Source: CALOCN01 sp942491735 (lineage in GTDB: Bacteria; Eisenbacteria; RBG-16-71-46; JABDJR01). Taken from it: a DNA stretch of 64,000 nucleotides. Shown piece after piece: positions 42,201 through 50,446 of the stretch (position 1 is its first letter; every line of letters starts with the position of its first letter). Under the pieces are notes generated by a model, which did not search any database, was not told the origin of the DNA, and was given only the letters and a program-made list of their open reading frames with translations. Position numbers and translations under genes: made by a program. The stretch spans positions 2,418,001 to 2,482,000 of the forward strand of contig CALOCN010000014.1 of assembly GCA_942491735.1 (NCBI GenBank). Reading direction: 5' to 3'.

Positions 42201-42344
42201 CGAATTGAATCCTTAACCGCAACAGCCGAAGGAGTTTATTGGGTCGCCCGGCAGGGGGCAAGGGGCGGCGGTGGTCGCGCTCCCCGGGAGCATACCGCAC
42301 AACGCCGGGTTTCATCCGCAACAGCCGTCCCGGCCCCACCCAGC

Positions 42345-42374
42345 TTGACCCCCGGCCCGGGGCTTCTTCATACT
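42345..42374 (+). promoter_or_regulatory. candidate promoter of the DegT aminotransferase gene
   Basis: TTGACC (42345-42350), 18-base spacer, CATACT (42369-42374). It matches sigma-70 well at -35 and fairly at -10. A start near 42381 would give a leader of about 60 bases before the ATG at 42443. Confidence 0.5.
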
Positions 42375-42442
42375 GTGCCGCCCCCAACGGGCCCGCACCG
42401 TTCACCGTTCCGGGTCCCATGCCGTCTGCCAAGGATGCATCC

Positions 42443-43567
42443 ATGTCACATGATCCCGTGCCCTTCATGAATCTCTCGCGCCAACATGCCGCCCTCGAGG
42501 AGGAGATGCTCGCCGCCATAGCTCCCCTGCTCCGGGACGCGGCGTTCATCGGGGGCGACCCGGTGAGCGGCTTCGAGGAGGCCTTCGCCAGCGTCCATGA
42601 CCTGCCCCATGCGGTGACGGTCAAGTCCGGGACCTCGGCCCTGCGTCTGGCCATGGAAGCCCTGGGGATCGGTCCCGGAGACGAAGTGCTGGTCCCCGCC
42701 TTCACCTTCATTGCCACCGCGGCCAGCGTGGTCCATGCCGGCGCCACCCCGGTGTTCGTGGATGTCGATCCCGAGCTCGGCTGCCTGGATCCCACCGCCG
42801 CCGCGGCGGCGGTCACCGAGCGCACCCGGGGCATGATCCCGGTCCACCTCTTTGGACATCCCGCCCCGATGAAGGACCTGATGGCCTTGGCCGCGCGTCA
42901 CGACCTCCGGGTGATCGAGGACTGTGCCCAGAGTCACCTCGCACGTCTCGAGGGGCGCCCCACCGGAAGCTTCGGCGACATCGCCGCGTACTCCTTCTAC
43001 CCCAGCAAGAACCTGGGCTCCGCGGGCGACGCCGGTTGCGTGGTGACCCGGGACCCGTCGCTGGCCGATCGGGTTCGCAGGCTGGCCAACCACGGACGCA
43101 CCGACCGCTACTTCCACGAGTTCCTCGGGTACAACGAACGTCTCGATGCGATCCAGGCCGCGGCCCTGGCCGTGAAGCTCCGTCACCTTCCCGGGTGGAC
43201 GGCCCGACGGCGGGACGTGGCGGCCCGCTACGATCGCGGGCTCGACGGTCTCACTCCGCTCGGCGCTCCCCTGCGTCTCCCGGTCACCCGCAGCGGCGCG
43301 GAGCCGGTCTACCATCTCTATGTGGTCCGGCACCCCGAGCGGGACGCGCTGGCCGAGGCGCTGGACCGGTTGGGGGTGGGAACGGCGACGCACTACCCCA
43401 CCACCCTTCCGGCGCAACCGGCCTTCCAGGCACTGGGGCTCGGTGAGGGAGACTACCCCCACTCCGAAGCGTGGGCGCGCGACGTGCTCTCGCTCCCCTT
43501 CTTTCCCGAACTCACCGAGCCCGAACTGGACCGGGTCGTCGAGGCGGTGCGTTCACTCTCCCGATGA
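42443..43567 (+). CDS. DegT/DnrJ/EryC1/StrS sugar aminotransferase
   Basis: 374-residue PLP enzyme that makes 4-amino (or 3-amino) sugars on a nucleotide carrier. Key motifs: VKSGTSALRLAMEALGIGPG (about 61-80, cofactor phosphate site), AFTFIATAASVVHAGATPVF near 90, IEDCAQSHLA near 155 (Asp stacks on PLP), and SFYPSKNLGSAGDAG near 183 with the Schiff-base Lys. NERLDAIQAAAL near 235 is also typical. ATG at 42443 has AAGGA about 8 bases upstream; another ATG at 42419 would add eight residues. It converges with the GT39-type gene, overlapping it by 15 bases. Confidence 0.92.
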   Translation: MSHDPVPFMNLSRQHAALEEEMLAAIAPLLRDAAFIGGDPVSGFEEAFASVHDLPHAVTVKSGTSALRLAMEALGIGPGDEVLVPAFTFIATAASVVHAGATPVFVDVDPELGCLDPTAAAAAVTERTRGMIPVHLFGHPAPMKDLMALAARHDLRVIEDCAQSHLARLEGRPTGSFGDIAAYSFYPSKNLGSAGDAGCVVTRDPSLADRVRRLANHGRTDRYFHEFLGYNERLDAIQAAALAVKLRHLPGWTARRRDVAARYDRGLDGLTPLGAPLRLPVTRSGAEPVYHLYVVRHPERDALAEALDRLGVGTATHYPTTLPAQPAFQALGLGEGDYPHSEAWARDVLSLPFFPELTEPELDRVVEAVRSLSR

Positions 43568-44806
43568 ACCGGGAGGCGCCACGCGGTCCTCGAGGAGTGA
43601 GGGACGCACCAGACGGAGCAGGAACGCCGCACCGAGGATCATGAGCAGCGGCTCGAAGGAGAACCGGTAGCGCACCGTGCCCACGATCGCGGTGTAGACC
43701 AGGGTGAAACAGATCGGCACCGCGTAGAACGGCAGGAACCGGGCCCACCTCGGCAGGCACCAGAGGGCCCCGAAAAAACCCAGCAGGAGGACCGGAGCCG
43801 AGGTGACCGCGGCCAGGATCTCCTTCTTGCGGTTGATCTGATCCTTGGTGTAGGGCTTGGGATAGATCCACCACATCATCTTGGTGCGACGCAGACAATT
43901 GACGATGAAGGTTCCGGGGTTGGCGCGGATGTAGTCGCGCGCCCGGGCGTTGAGGGCCGAGTCGGACTGGGCCTGGGTCCACCCCATGGAATCCCGCTCC
44001 GCGCCCACCTGCCGCATGTTGAGTTCGACCCACCGTTCCGCGTCCCGTTCCTCCGGATCCATGTTCGGGTTGTTGGACCAGTAGAGGGCCGGCCCGCCTC
44101 CTCCCGCGACCGGAACGAACCGGTGCTCGACCACGTAGCCCCGCACCAGGACCGGGGTCAGGGCCAGCACCGCCACCGCGGCCATGACCCCCACATCCCG
44201 AGACCCGGGCCCCCAGCCCCGCCGGGCCGCGTGCCAGATTCCCAGGGGAGGCGCCGCGACCAGGATGGGAGGGACGAAGGATCCGCCGAACCCGAGACAC
44301 AGTCCGCAGACCACCACCCACCCGAATCCCCCACCGGCCTGCCTGCGGTAGAGGGCGAGAACGAGCAGCAGCACCAGGGGAAGGACATGGTTCTGGTTGT
44401 AGAGCACACCGGTCAGATAGAGAAGATACGGATAGACGGCAGCAACCGAGGCGGCCAGCACCCCCACCGCGGTACCGAACACCTGTCGACCGAGGAGGAA
44501 GGTGAGCACGACGGCCAGCGCACCCAGTACCGCCTGGGTCAGGCGCACCGCGGTCAGATCGCCGCCGAGCGCTCCCACCGCGGCGATGAAGTAGAGGATG
44601 GCCGGGGGATACTCCGTGGTGCGCGGCCCCACCCAGTCCCCTTCGGCGGCCATGCGCATCCCGTCCGCGAAGTAGTGGCGCTCGTCGCTGAAGTTGAGGG
44701 TGTCGTCGAACACGAGAAGCACCACCGCCACCCGCAGGAGCAACGCCAACGCGAAGAGAACCAGGACGATCCGTCCCGGGGACATCCTCGTCGCGAACCC
44801 GTTCAT
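43553..44806 (-). CDS. GT39/ArnT-like membrane glycosyltransferase
   Basis: 417-residue GT-C enzyme with about ten membrane helices. The first periplasmic loop carries NFSDERHYFADGM, the acidic motif expected of lipid-phosphate-sugar-dependent transferases. EYPPAILYFIAAVGAL follows near 65. A soluble stretch at about 245-320 (YWSNNPNMDPEERDAERWVE) precedes the last helices. It probably uses a polyprenyl-phosphate sugar made by the neighbouring DPM1-like enzyme. The 3' end overlaps the converging DegT gene; the ATG overlaps the upstream DUF2304 stop (ATGA). Confidence 0.85.
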   Translation of the reverse strand: MNGFATRMSPGRIVLVLFALALLLRVAVVLLVFDDTLNFSDERHYFADGMRMAAEGDWVGPRTTEYPPAILYFIAAVGALGGDLTAVRLTQAVLGALAVVLTFLLGRQVFGTAVGVLAASVAAVYPYLLYLTGVLYNQNHVLPLVLLLVLALYRRQAGGGFGWVVVCGLCLGFGGSFVPPILVAAPPLGIWHAARRGWGPGSRDVGVMAAVAVLALTPVLVRGYVVEHRFVPVAGGGGPALYWSNNPNMDPEERDAERWVELNMRQVGAERDSMGWTQAQSDSALNARARDYIRANPGTFIVNCLRRTKMMWWIYPKPYTKDQINRKKEILAAVTSAPVLLLGFFGALWCLPRWARFLPFYAVPICFTLVYTAIVGTVRYRFSFEPLLMILGAAFLLRLVRPSLLEDRVAPPGSSGE

Positions 44807-45174
44807 GAGCGTCGGGCCGGGTCTTTCTCGTGCAGGCGTGCCTCGAGCAGGGCCAGGGCCTGGGTCAGGTTCTTGTTCGTTTCGCTCAGCTCACTCACCC
44901 GCACGGTGAGATGCAGCACCACGGTGAGGAGGAACAGCAGCCCGAAGAAGAAGATGACCGAGTTGGCGTTGAAGGCGCCCACCGCGCGGGTAATGGCCAG
45001 CAGGAGCCCGTCCCACACGGCGAGGACCGCGAGGGCCACGCTGACCGCCATCCACAGGATGGAGTACTCCTCCCTCAGACGACGGCGCCGCACCAGCTCG
45101 AGCACGAAGAACAGGAACAGGACACAACCGATGACGGCAACGATCTGGGCCCGGAGCGGCAGGGTCGGCTCCAT
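44803..45174 (-). CDS. DUF2304 small membrane protein
   Basis: 123-residue protein with three hydrophobic segments (about 8-26, 40-60, 70-90) and a charged C-terminal helix (SELSETNKNLTQALALLEAR). EEYSILWMAVSVALAVLAVW is the DUF2304 signature. The family nearly always sits beside a polyprenyl-phosphate glycosyltransferase, as here, and may be its membrane partner. One base separates it from the upstream GT2 gene; the ATG at 45174 is preceded by GGGAGG. Confidence 0.87.
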   Translation of the reverse strand: MEPTLPLRAQIVAVIGCVLFLFFVLELVRRRRLREEYSILWMAVSVALAVLAVWDGLLLAITRAVGAFNANSVIFFFGLLFLLTVVLHLTVRVSELSETNKNLTQALALLEARLHEKDPARRS

Positions 45175-45175
45175 G

Positions 45176-45928
45176 TCACCTCCCGTGGGTCCGGACTCCG
45201 GCGTCCCCGTCCTCTCCCGGACGGGGAGGTTTGCGGAGCATGACCACGAGTACGGACAGCATCTGTTTGAAGGGATAGTAGAGCGATTTCAGGGTGGTCG
45301 TGGACGACTTTCCCGAGAACCGTGCCCGCATGTTCACCGGAACCTCGGCGAGGGTGAACCCGGCCCGTCGCAACAGGACGAGGGTCTCCGCATCGGGGAA
45401 GTCCACCGGGTAGTTCTCGGCCAGGAAAGCGACCGCGCGGCGGTTGAGGGCGCGAAAGCCGCTGGTGGTGTCGGTGATGCGCTGGCCGATGGCCCATCGG
45501 GCCACCGTGCTGAACAGCACCATCCCGACCCGCCGGGTGAAGGGTGCCTTGTAGCCCCGGTCCTCCAGGAACCGGGACCCGATCACCACGTCGGCCTTCC
45601 CCGCCCGGAGCGGTCCCAGCACGGTGGCCAGCTCCTGCGGATCATGCTGGCCGTCCCCGTCCACCTGCACCACCGCATCGTACCCATGGGCCACCGCGTA
45701 CTTGAATCCGGTCTGGACCGCCCCCCCGATGCCCAGGTTGACCGGGAGGGTGAGCACCGGGACGCCGGCCTCGCGGGCGATGGCGCCGGTCCGATCGGGA
45801 GACGCATCGTCGATGACCACGATGTCCACATCGGGCCGGGTGGTGCGGACATCCTCGATGACCCGCCCGATCACCGGAGCCTCCCGGTACGCGGGAATGA
45901 GGATGAGGACCCGAAAGGCTTCGTTCAC
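45176..45928 (-). CDS. DPM1-like polyprenyl-phosphate glycosyltransferase (GT2)
   Basis: 250-residue GT2. FRVLILIPAYREAPVIGRVI is at the start, IVVIDDASPDRTGAIA near 36, AVVQVDGDGQHDP (DXD) near 84 and DTTSGFRALNRRAV near 150 (the TSGFR motif of dolichol-phosphate-mannose synthase types). The C-terminus is basic with only a weak hydrophobic segment, so membrane attachment may come from DUF2304. It would load a sugar onto undecaprenyl phosphate for the GT39-like enzyme. The GTG start overlaps the acetyltransferase stop (GTGA). Confidence 0.9.
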   Translation of the reverse strand: MNEAFRVLILIPAYREAPVIGRVIEDVRTTRPDVDIVVIDDASPDRTGAIAREAGVPVLTLPVNLGIGGAVQTGFKYAVAHGYDAVVQVDGDGQHDPQELATVLGPLRAGKADVVIGSRFLEDRGYKAPFTRRVGMVLFSTVARWAIGQRITDTTSGFRALNRRAVAFLAENYPVDFPDAETLVLLRRAGFTLAEVPVNMRARFSGKSSTTTLKSLYYPFKQMLSVLVVMLRKPPRPGEDGDAGVRTHGR

Positions 45929-46902
45929 ACCGCCACCCTCGTCCGGCGCAGGGTGACCTGGGTCCCGCTCAACCGGAAACCGGCATCGAGATAGACGTTG
46001 GAGGCGGGCAGGTTGGCGAGCTGGGTTCCGACCTCTGCGTATCGATTGCCCCGCTCCAGGAACCGGTGCAGCGAACCGACCGACAGGGCGCGCGCCACCC
46101 CGCGGCGACGGGCTGCGGGATCGACCGCGATGAGCACGAGAATACCGACCCCGAGGCCGGTCGTCTCACGGACCAGGGTGTCCTCGGCGAGGACAAAAAA
46201 ACCGGCCGGCTTCCCGTCCACGTCGGCGACCAGGGTCGCGCACCCGTAGCGGCCATGGATGGCGTTGGTCACCCATTCCCCATGGACCCGATCCGCGATC
46301 CCGGTGGGAACCACCGGATCGTTGTGGAACCGGTCATAGACAAACGCGGACTCGGCCAGCGCGCGGAGCGGCGCTTCGTCGGACGGGTCTGCGTCCCGCA
46401 CCGGAACCGCTTCCGACCGCTGTGGCAACGGGTCCTCGAGATCACGCGAGAAGGTGAGGATGCCGTCCACGACCTGGAACCCGACCTCCTGGAGAGCGAT
46501 CGCTGCCACCGTGTCCCCGGCCGGCACCCGGGCCGTCACGTAGCGGAGATCCCGGGCGTCGGCCCGGGCGGCCACGTCACGGGCCAGCGCCCGGGCCGCG
46601 ATCAGGTGCGCGTCCCGGTCCCCGTGCAACGGGCCGGCGATCTCGAACCCGCTCACCCTTCCCGCGGCGGTTTCCAGCAGGCCGCTGTCCCAGGGGGTGG
46701 GGGCGAGGATCGCCACGCCGTGACGCCCCTGCGGACCGGTGACCAGGGTCTCCGCTCCTGGCGCGGCTGCGGCGCGACGCAGGCTTTCCTTCGCGTACGC
46801 GACCCGGAGCCCCGACTCCATCGCCCCGTAGCGGGCGTAGGGCAGGTGCGGGTGCTCCTCGAACAGGGAGTCCAGGATCGCTTCCAGCACCGGGGGCCTC
46901 AC
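45925..46902 (-). CDS. GNAT-family acetyltransferase (WecD-like)
   Basis: 325-residue protein with a GNAT fold in the second half: GILVLIAVDPAARRRGVARAL near 260 is the acetyl-CoA-binding Q/R-x-x-G-x-G/A segment, and NVYLDAGFRLSGTQVTLRRT is the C-terminal part. The N-terminal half looks like a degenerate first domain, as in WecD/RffC, which N-acetylates dTDP-4-amino-4,6-dideoxygalactose. Placed directly before a DegT aminotransferase, it likely acetylates that enzyme's amino sugar. The GTG start overlaps the upstream DegT stop (GTGA). Confidence 0.82.
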   Translation of the reverse strand: MRPPVLEAILDSLFEEHPHLPYARYGAMESGLRVAYAKESLRRAAAAPGAETLVTGPQGRHGVAILAPTPWDSGLLETAAGRVSGFEIAGPLHGDRDAHLIAARALARDVAARADARDLRYVTARVPAGDTVAAIALQEVGFQVVDGILTFSRDLEDPLPQRSEAVPVRDADPSDEAPLRALAESAFVYDRFHNDPVVPTGIADRVHGEWVTNAIHGRYGCATLVADVDGKPAGFFVLAEDTLVRETTGLGVGILVLIAVDPAARRRGVARALSVGSLHRFLERGNRYAEVGTQLANLPASNVYLDAGFRLSGTQVTLRRTRVAV

Positions 46903-48101
46903 CGTGCGAACGCGGTGGCGATCTTGTCGACCGCCCGGATCACCGTGTCCGCGTCGGTGTCGGTCATGCGTGGGTAGAGCGGAAGCGAGATGAGCCGGTC
47001 GTAGGCCGCTTCGGCCACCGGAAGCGCTCCCCGCTCCAGCCCCAGGGTCTCCCGGTAATACGGGTGGAAGTGGATGGGAATGAAGTTGACCGTGGTCCCG
47101 ATGTTCTCCGCTTTGAGCTCATCGATGAACCGCGCGCGATCGATGGTCAGGCGGTCGAGGCGCAACCGGATGGGATAGAGGTGATAGACGTGCTCCACTT
47201 CCCCGCGCCACACCGGGAGTTCCAGGAACGGGCTCTGCGCGAAGGCGGCGTCGAAGCGTTTGGCCAGGGTGCGGCGTCGTTCGGTGAACCCGGGAAGCCG
47301 GGCCAGCTGATGCAGCCCGAGCGCCGCCTCGAGGTCGGTCATGTTGTACTTGAAACCGGGGGCCACGATCTCGTAGTACCAGGAACCGGCCGAGGTATAG
47401 CGCTTCCAGGCATCCTTGCTCATGCCGTGCAGCATGAGCAGGCGAGCCCGCTCGGCCAGCGCGTCGTCGTTGGTGGCCAGGGCCCCGCCCTCGGCGGTGG
47501 TGAGGTTCTTGGTGGCGTAGAAGGAGTAGCAGGTGAGATCCCCCATCGTCCCCACGGCCCGGTCCCGGTAGCGCGCCCCGATGGCGTGGGCCGCGTCCTC
47601 GATCACCCGCAGGTCGTGCTCCCGGGCCAGCCCCAGGAGGGTATCCATCTCGCAGGGATGTCCCCCGAAGTGCACCGGGAGCAGGGCGCGGGTACGCGGG
47701 GTGATGGCCTCCTTCACCCTGGCCGGATCGATGTTCAGGGTGTCCGGCTCCACATCGACGAGAACCGGCTTCCCACCCGCGTGCACGATGCTGTTCACCG
47801 TGCTCGCGAAGGTGAGCGGGGTGGTGATGACCTCGTCCCCCGGCTCGAGGTCCAGCATCACGTTGGACAGGTGCAGGGCGGCGGTACAGGAGTCCACGCA
47901 CACCACATGCTTCGCGCCGATGTACTCGGCCAGTTCCGCTTCCAGTCGTTTGACCCGCGGGCCGGTGGTGATCCAGCCGGATTCGAGGGCCGCGATGAGT
48001 TCCTGCTTTTCCTCCTCGCCGAACTGCGGCAGGGCGTAGGGCAGGAACTGCTCGCGCACGGGGCTGCCGCCGGCGCTGGCCAGGGGGGATTTCTCGGACA
48101 C
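46899..48101 (-). CDS. DegT/DnrJ/EryC1/StrS sugar aminotransferase (second copy)
   Basis: 400-residue PLP enzyme. EEKQELIAALESGWITTGPR near 30, VVCVDSCTAALHLSNVMLDL near 65, TPLTFASTVNSIVHAGGKPV near 93, VIEDAAHAIGARY near 160 and CYSFYATKNLTTAEGGAL near 185 with the catalytic Lys. IPIHFHPYYRETLG near 340 is the C-terminal substrate segment. It likely makes a 4-amino sugar nucleotide for the adjacent GNAT enzyme. GTG at 48101 (VSEKSPLASAGG) has GAGGAGA 6 bases upstream. A longer open frame is a shadow of the epimerase gene. Confidence 0.92.
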   Translation of the reverse strand: MSEKSPLASAGGSPVREQFLPYALPQFGEEEKQELIAALESGWITTGPRVKRLEAELAEYIGAKHVVCVDSCTAALHLSNVMLDLEPGDEVITTPLTFASTVNSIVHAGGKPVLVDVEPDTLNIDPARVKEAITPRTRALLPVHFGGHPCEMDTLLGLAREHDLRVIEDAAHAIGARYRDRAVGTMGDLTCYSFYATKNLTTAEGGALATNDDALAERARLLMLHGMSKDAWKRYTSAGSWYYEIVAPGFKYNMTDLEAALGLHQLARLPGFTERRRTLAKRFDAAFAQSPFLELPVWRGEVEHVYHLYPIRLRLDRLTIDRARFIDELKAENIGTTVNFIPIHFHPYYRETLGLERGALPVAEAAYDRLISLPLYPRMTDTDADTVIRAVDKIATAFAR

Positions 48102-48117
48102 GGGGGTCTCCTCGCGC

Positions 48118-49110
48118 TCAGCGATACTGGTAGCGGACGTTGTAGTAGCGGGCGTCCTGGTAGTCCTCGATGGACCCTCCGCGCAGGAGATCCGCGATCT
48201 CCCGCACGCCGTCCTCCACCGTGTGTTCGGTCCGATATCCCAGGACGTGATGAATCTTGTCGAAAGAGACCCGATACGAGCGGGGGTCGGGGCTCTCCCC
48301 CATGACCTCGACCTCGGTCCCGGGGAGTTGCGCCGCCACCAGTTGCCCAAGTTCCAGGATACGGTAGTTCTGGGCGTCGGATCCCACGTTGAAGATCTCG
48401 CCCCGGACCCGCTCCACCGGGCCCTCCAGACAGGCGATGGCGGCCCGGGCCGCGTCACGGCAATGCACGTTGGGACGCCACTGATCCCCGCCGTACACCT
48501 TGACCCGCCCCTCCTGAACCGCCTTGGCGGTCATGATATTGACCACGAGGTCGAAGCGCATGCGGGTGGAAACCCCGTAGATGGTGGAGAAGCGCATGAG
48601 GGTGGGCACGGTCTCCGAGTCCCGGAAACCCCGCAGGATCATCTGCTCCGATTGCAGGTTGGTCTCGGCATAGAGCGAAACCGGGTTGAGCAGGGAGCCC
48701 TCGTTGAGCGTGTAGTCGTCGGAGGCGCCGTACACGCTGCAGGTCGAGGCGAAGACGAAGCGCTTCACCCTGCGGTACTTGGCCACATCCACGATCACCT
48801 GGGTCGCTTCCAGGTTGATACCGAAGGTCATGTCGGGATCGAGGGCACAGGCCGGATCCCCCACGATCCCGGCGAGATGGATCACCCCGTCGCAGTCGGC
48901 CAGGGCCCCGACGAGGTCTTCCACGTGACGGATATCCCCTTCGAACAACTCGAACCCGGGGTGATCCGCCACATCGTCCAGCGAGTGGCGCCCCCAGGCC
49001 AGCTTGTCGAGAACCCGGACCCGGTAGCCCTTCTCCAGGAGGAGGCGGGTGAGATGTGACCCGATATACCCGGCGCCGCCGGTCACGAGAACCCGCTGAT
49101 TATCGTTCAC
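48118..49110 (-). CDS. NAD-dependent epimerase/dehydratase-like extended SDR with Tyr-x3-Asn
   Basis: 330-residue extended short-chain dehydrogenase. VLVTGGAGYIGSHLTRLL (residues 7-24) is the NAD-binding Gly motif, FEGDIRHVEDL near 57 and VIHLAGIVGDP near 76. The catalytic Ser/Thr region is FASTCSVYGA near 120. The usual Y-x3-K is instead SLYAETNLQSE (Tyr-Ala-Glu-Thr-Asn) near 147, so the general-base lysine is replaced. GGDQWRPNVHCRDAARA near 205 matches sugar-nucleotide epimerase/dehydratases. It may make the 4-keto sugar for the DegT enzyme, or may have lost classical catalysis. GTG start with AGAGG 6 bases upstream; first gene of the operon. Confidence 0.85.
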   Translation of the reverse strand: MNDNQRVLVTGGAGYIGSHLTRLLLEKGYRVRVLDKLAWGRHSLDDVADHPGFELFEGDIRHVEDLVGALADCDGVIHLAGIVGDPACALDPDMTFGINLEATQVIVDVAKYRRVKRFVFASTCSVYGASDDYTLNEGSLLNPVSLYAETNLQSEQMILRGFRDSETVPTLMRFSTIYGVSTRMRFDLVVNIMTAKAVQEGRVKVYGGDQWRPNVHCRDAARAAIACLEGPVERVRGEIFNVGSDAQNYRILELGQLVAAQLPGTEVEVMGESPDPRSYRVSFDKIHHVLGYRTEHTVEDGVREIADLLRGGSIEDYQDARYYNVRYQYR

Positions 49111-49127
49111 TGAGCCTCTCCATTGAC

Positions 49128-49163
49128 TTCAATTGAAACCTCTATCCTGCTAAACGGCAGCAG
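49128..49163. promoter_or_regulatory. inverted repeats around the amino-sugar operon start site
   Basis: CTGCT-AAACGGC-AGCAG (49147-49163) spans the presumed transcription start, and TTCAATTGAA (49128-49137) is a 10-bp palindrome in the leader. Either may be an operator; both are short. Confidence 0.3.
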
Positions 49164-49172
49164 ATTATATCA
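49164..49172 (-). promoter_or_regulatory. extended -10 promoter of the amino-sugar operon
   Basis: The minus strand reads TGATATAAT: a perfect TATAAT (49164-49169) with a TGn extension. The -35 position (CGACCC or CCGACC) is weak, as expected for extended -10 promoters. Transcription would start near 49157 and give a leader of about 47 bases to the GTG at 49110. Confidence 0.55.
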
Positions 49173-49198
49173 CAGCAACCAACGGGGGTCGGGCGGGT

Positions 49199-50443
49199 TC
49201 AGGGAAGGTCCGGATACAGCGGGTAGTTCCGGGTGAACTCCCGGACCGCGTCCCGCTCCCGGGCGTGGAGCGCCGCGTCCCCGGGCGCGGCCAGAACCCG
49301 GGCCATCACATCGGCGATGGACCGCATGGCGTCCTCGTCCATTCCCCGTGTGGTCAAGGCCTGGGTGCCCACCCGGATCCCGCTCGTGACCATGGGAGAC
49401 TCCGTGTCGAAGGGGACCGCGTTCTTGTTGGTGGTGATCCCGGACGCCTCGAGCACCGCCTCCCCCACCTTGCCGGTCAGTCCCTTGGAACGGAGATCCA
49501 CCAGGACGAGGTGGTTGTCACTTCCCCCGCTGACGAGATCAAAGCCGTGCTCCAGCAGTCGCTCGGCCAGGGCGCCGGTGTTGGCCACCACCTGGGCCGC
49601 GTAGGCGCGGAAGGCCTCGGTGGACGCCTCCCGGAAACAGACCGCCTTGCCGGCAATGACATGCATGAGCGGTCCTCCCTGCATGCCGGGGAAGTTGGTC
49701 CGAGCCAGCGCCTTGGCATGGGCTTCCTGGGCCAGGATGAGTCCTCCCCGGGGCCCGCGGAGGGTCTTGTGCGTGGTCGTGGTCACGATGTCCGCGTGGG
49801 GCACCGGGTTGGGGTGGGCCCCTCCGGCCACCAGTCCCGCGATGTGCGCCATGTCCACCATGAGCAACGCGTCCACCTCGTCGGCCACCGCCCGGAACGC
49901 GGCAAAGTCGATGATCCGCGGATAGGCGCTGGCGCCGGCCACGATGAGACGGGGGCGCGTGGCAAGCGCCGCTTCCCGCATCGCGTCGTAGTCGATCCGA
50001 CCCGTCTCCGGATGCACGCCGTACTGGTGCACCTCGAAGAAACGCCCGCTGAAGTTGACCTTGTGACCGTGGGTCAGGTGGCCGCCGTGCGAGAGGTTCA
50101 TGCCCAGGATGCGATCCCCGGTCTCGAGGACCGAGAAGTAGGCGGTCATGTTCGCGGTGGAACCCGAATGCGGCTGCACGTTGGCGTACTCGGCGCCGAA
50201 AAGGGACATGGCCCGATCCCGGGCCAGTCGTTCCACCACGTCCACGTATTCGCAACCGCCGTAGTAGCGACGACCCGGGTAGCCCTCGGCGTACTTGTTG
50301 GTGAGCCAGGACCCCACCGTCTCCAGGACGGCGGGGCTGGTGAAGTTCTCGCTCGCGATCATCTCGAGGGTGTCCCGTTGGCGATGCAACTCGCCGAGCA
50401 CCGCCTCGTGGATCTCGGGATCCGATTCGGGAAGGAACCGCAC
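49199..50443 (-). CDS. glyA: serine hydroxymethyltransferase
   Basis: 414-residue PLP enzyme interconverting serine and glycine with tetrahydrofolate. Motifs: LEMIASENFTSPAVL near 27, YPGRRYYGGCEYVDVVE near 55, NVQPHSGSTANMTAY near 88, VDMAHIAGLVAGGAHPNPV near 200 and the PLP-lysine segment TTTTHKTLRGPRGG near 222. The sequence is full length with no missing key residues. The GTG start is 3 bases after the ilvE stop, with GGAAAGC upstream. It is the last gene of the large housekeeping run. Confidence 0.97.
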   Translation of the reverse strand: MRFLPESDPEIHEAVLGELHRQRDTLEMIASENFTSPAVLETVGSWLTNKYAEGYPGRRYYGGCEYVDVVERLARDRAMSLFGAEYANVQPHSGSTANMTAYFSVLETGDRILGMNLSHGGHLTHGHKVNFSGRFFEVHQYGVHPETGRIDYDAMREAALATRPRLIVAGASAYPRIIDFAAFRAVADEVDALLMVDMAHIAGLVAGGAHPNPVPHADIVTTTTHKTLRGPRGGLILAQEAHAKALARTNFPGMQGGPLMHVIAGKAVCFREASTEAFRAYAAQVVANTGALAERLLEHGFDLVSGGSDNHLVLVDLRSKGLTGKVGEAVLEASGITTNKNAVPFDTESPMVTSGIRVGTQALTTRGMDEDAMRSIADVMARVLAAPGDAALHARERDAVREFTRNYPLYPDLP

Positions 50444-50446
50444 GGT

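Larger units (their letters stand above)
42169..42442. other. divergent regulatory region, moxR operon / DegT gene
   Basis: 274 bases. It contains the palindrome (moxR side) and a plus-strand promoter for the DegT gene. On the moxR side I see only weak promoter matches (TTGCGG near 42222 on the minus strand, without a good -10). No small gene is supported. Confidence 0.5.
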
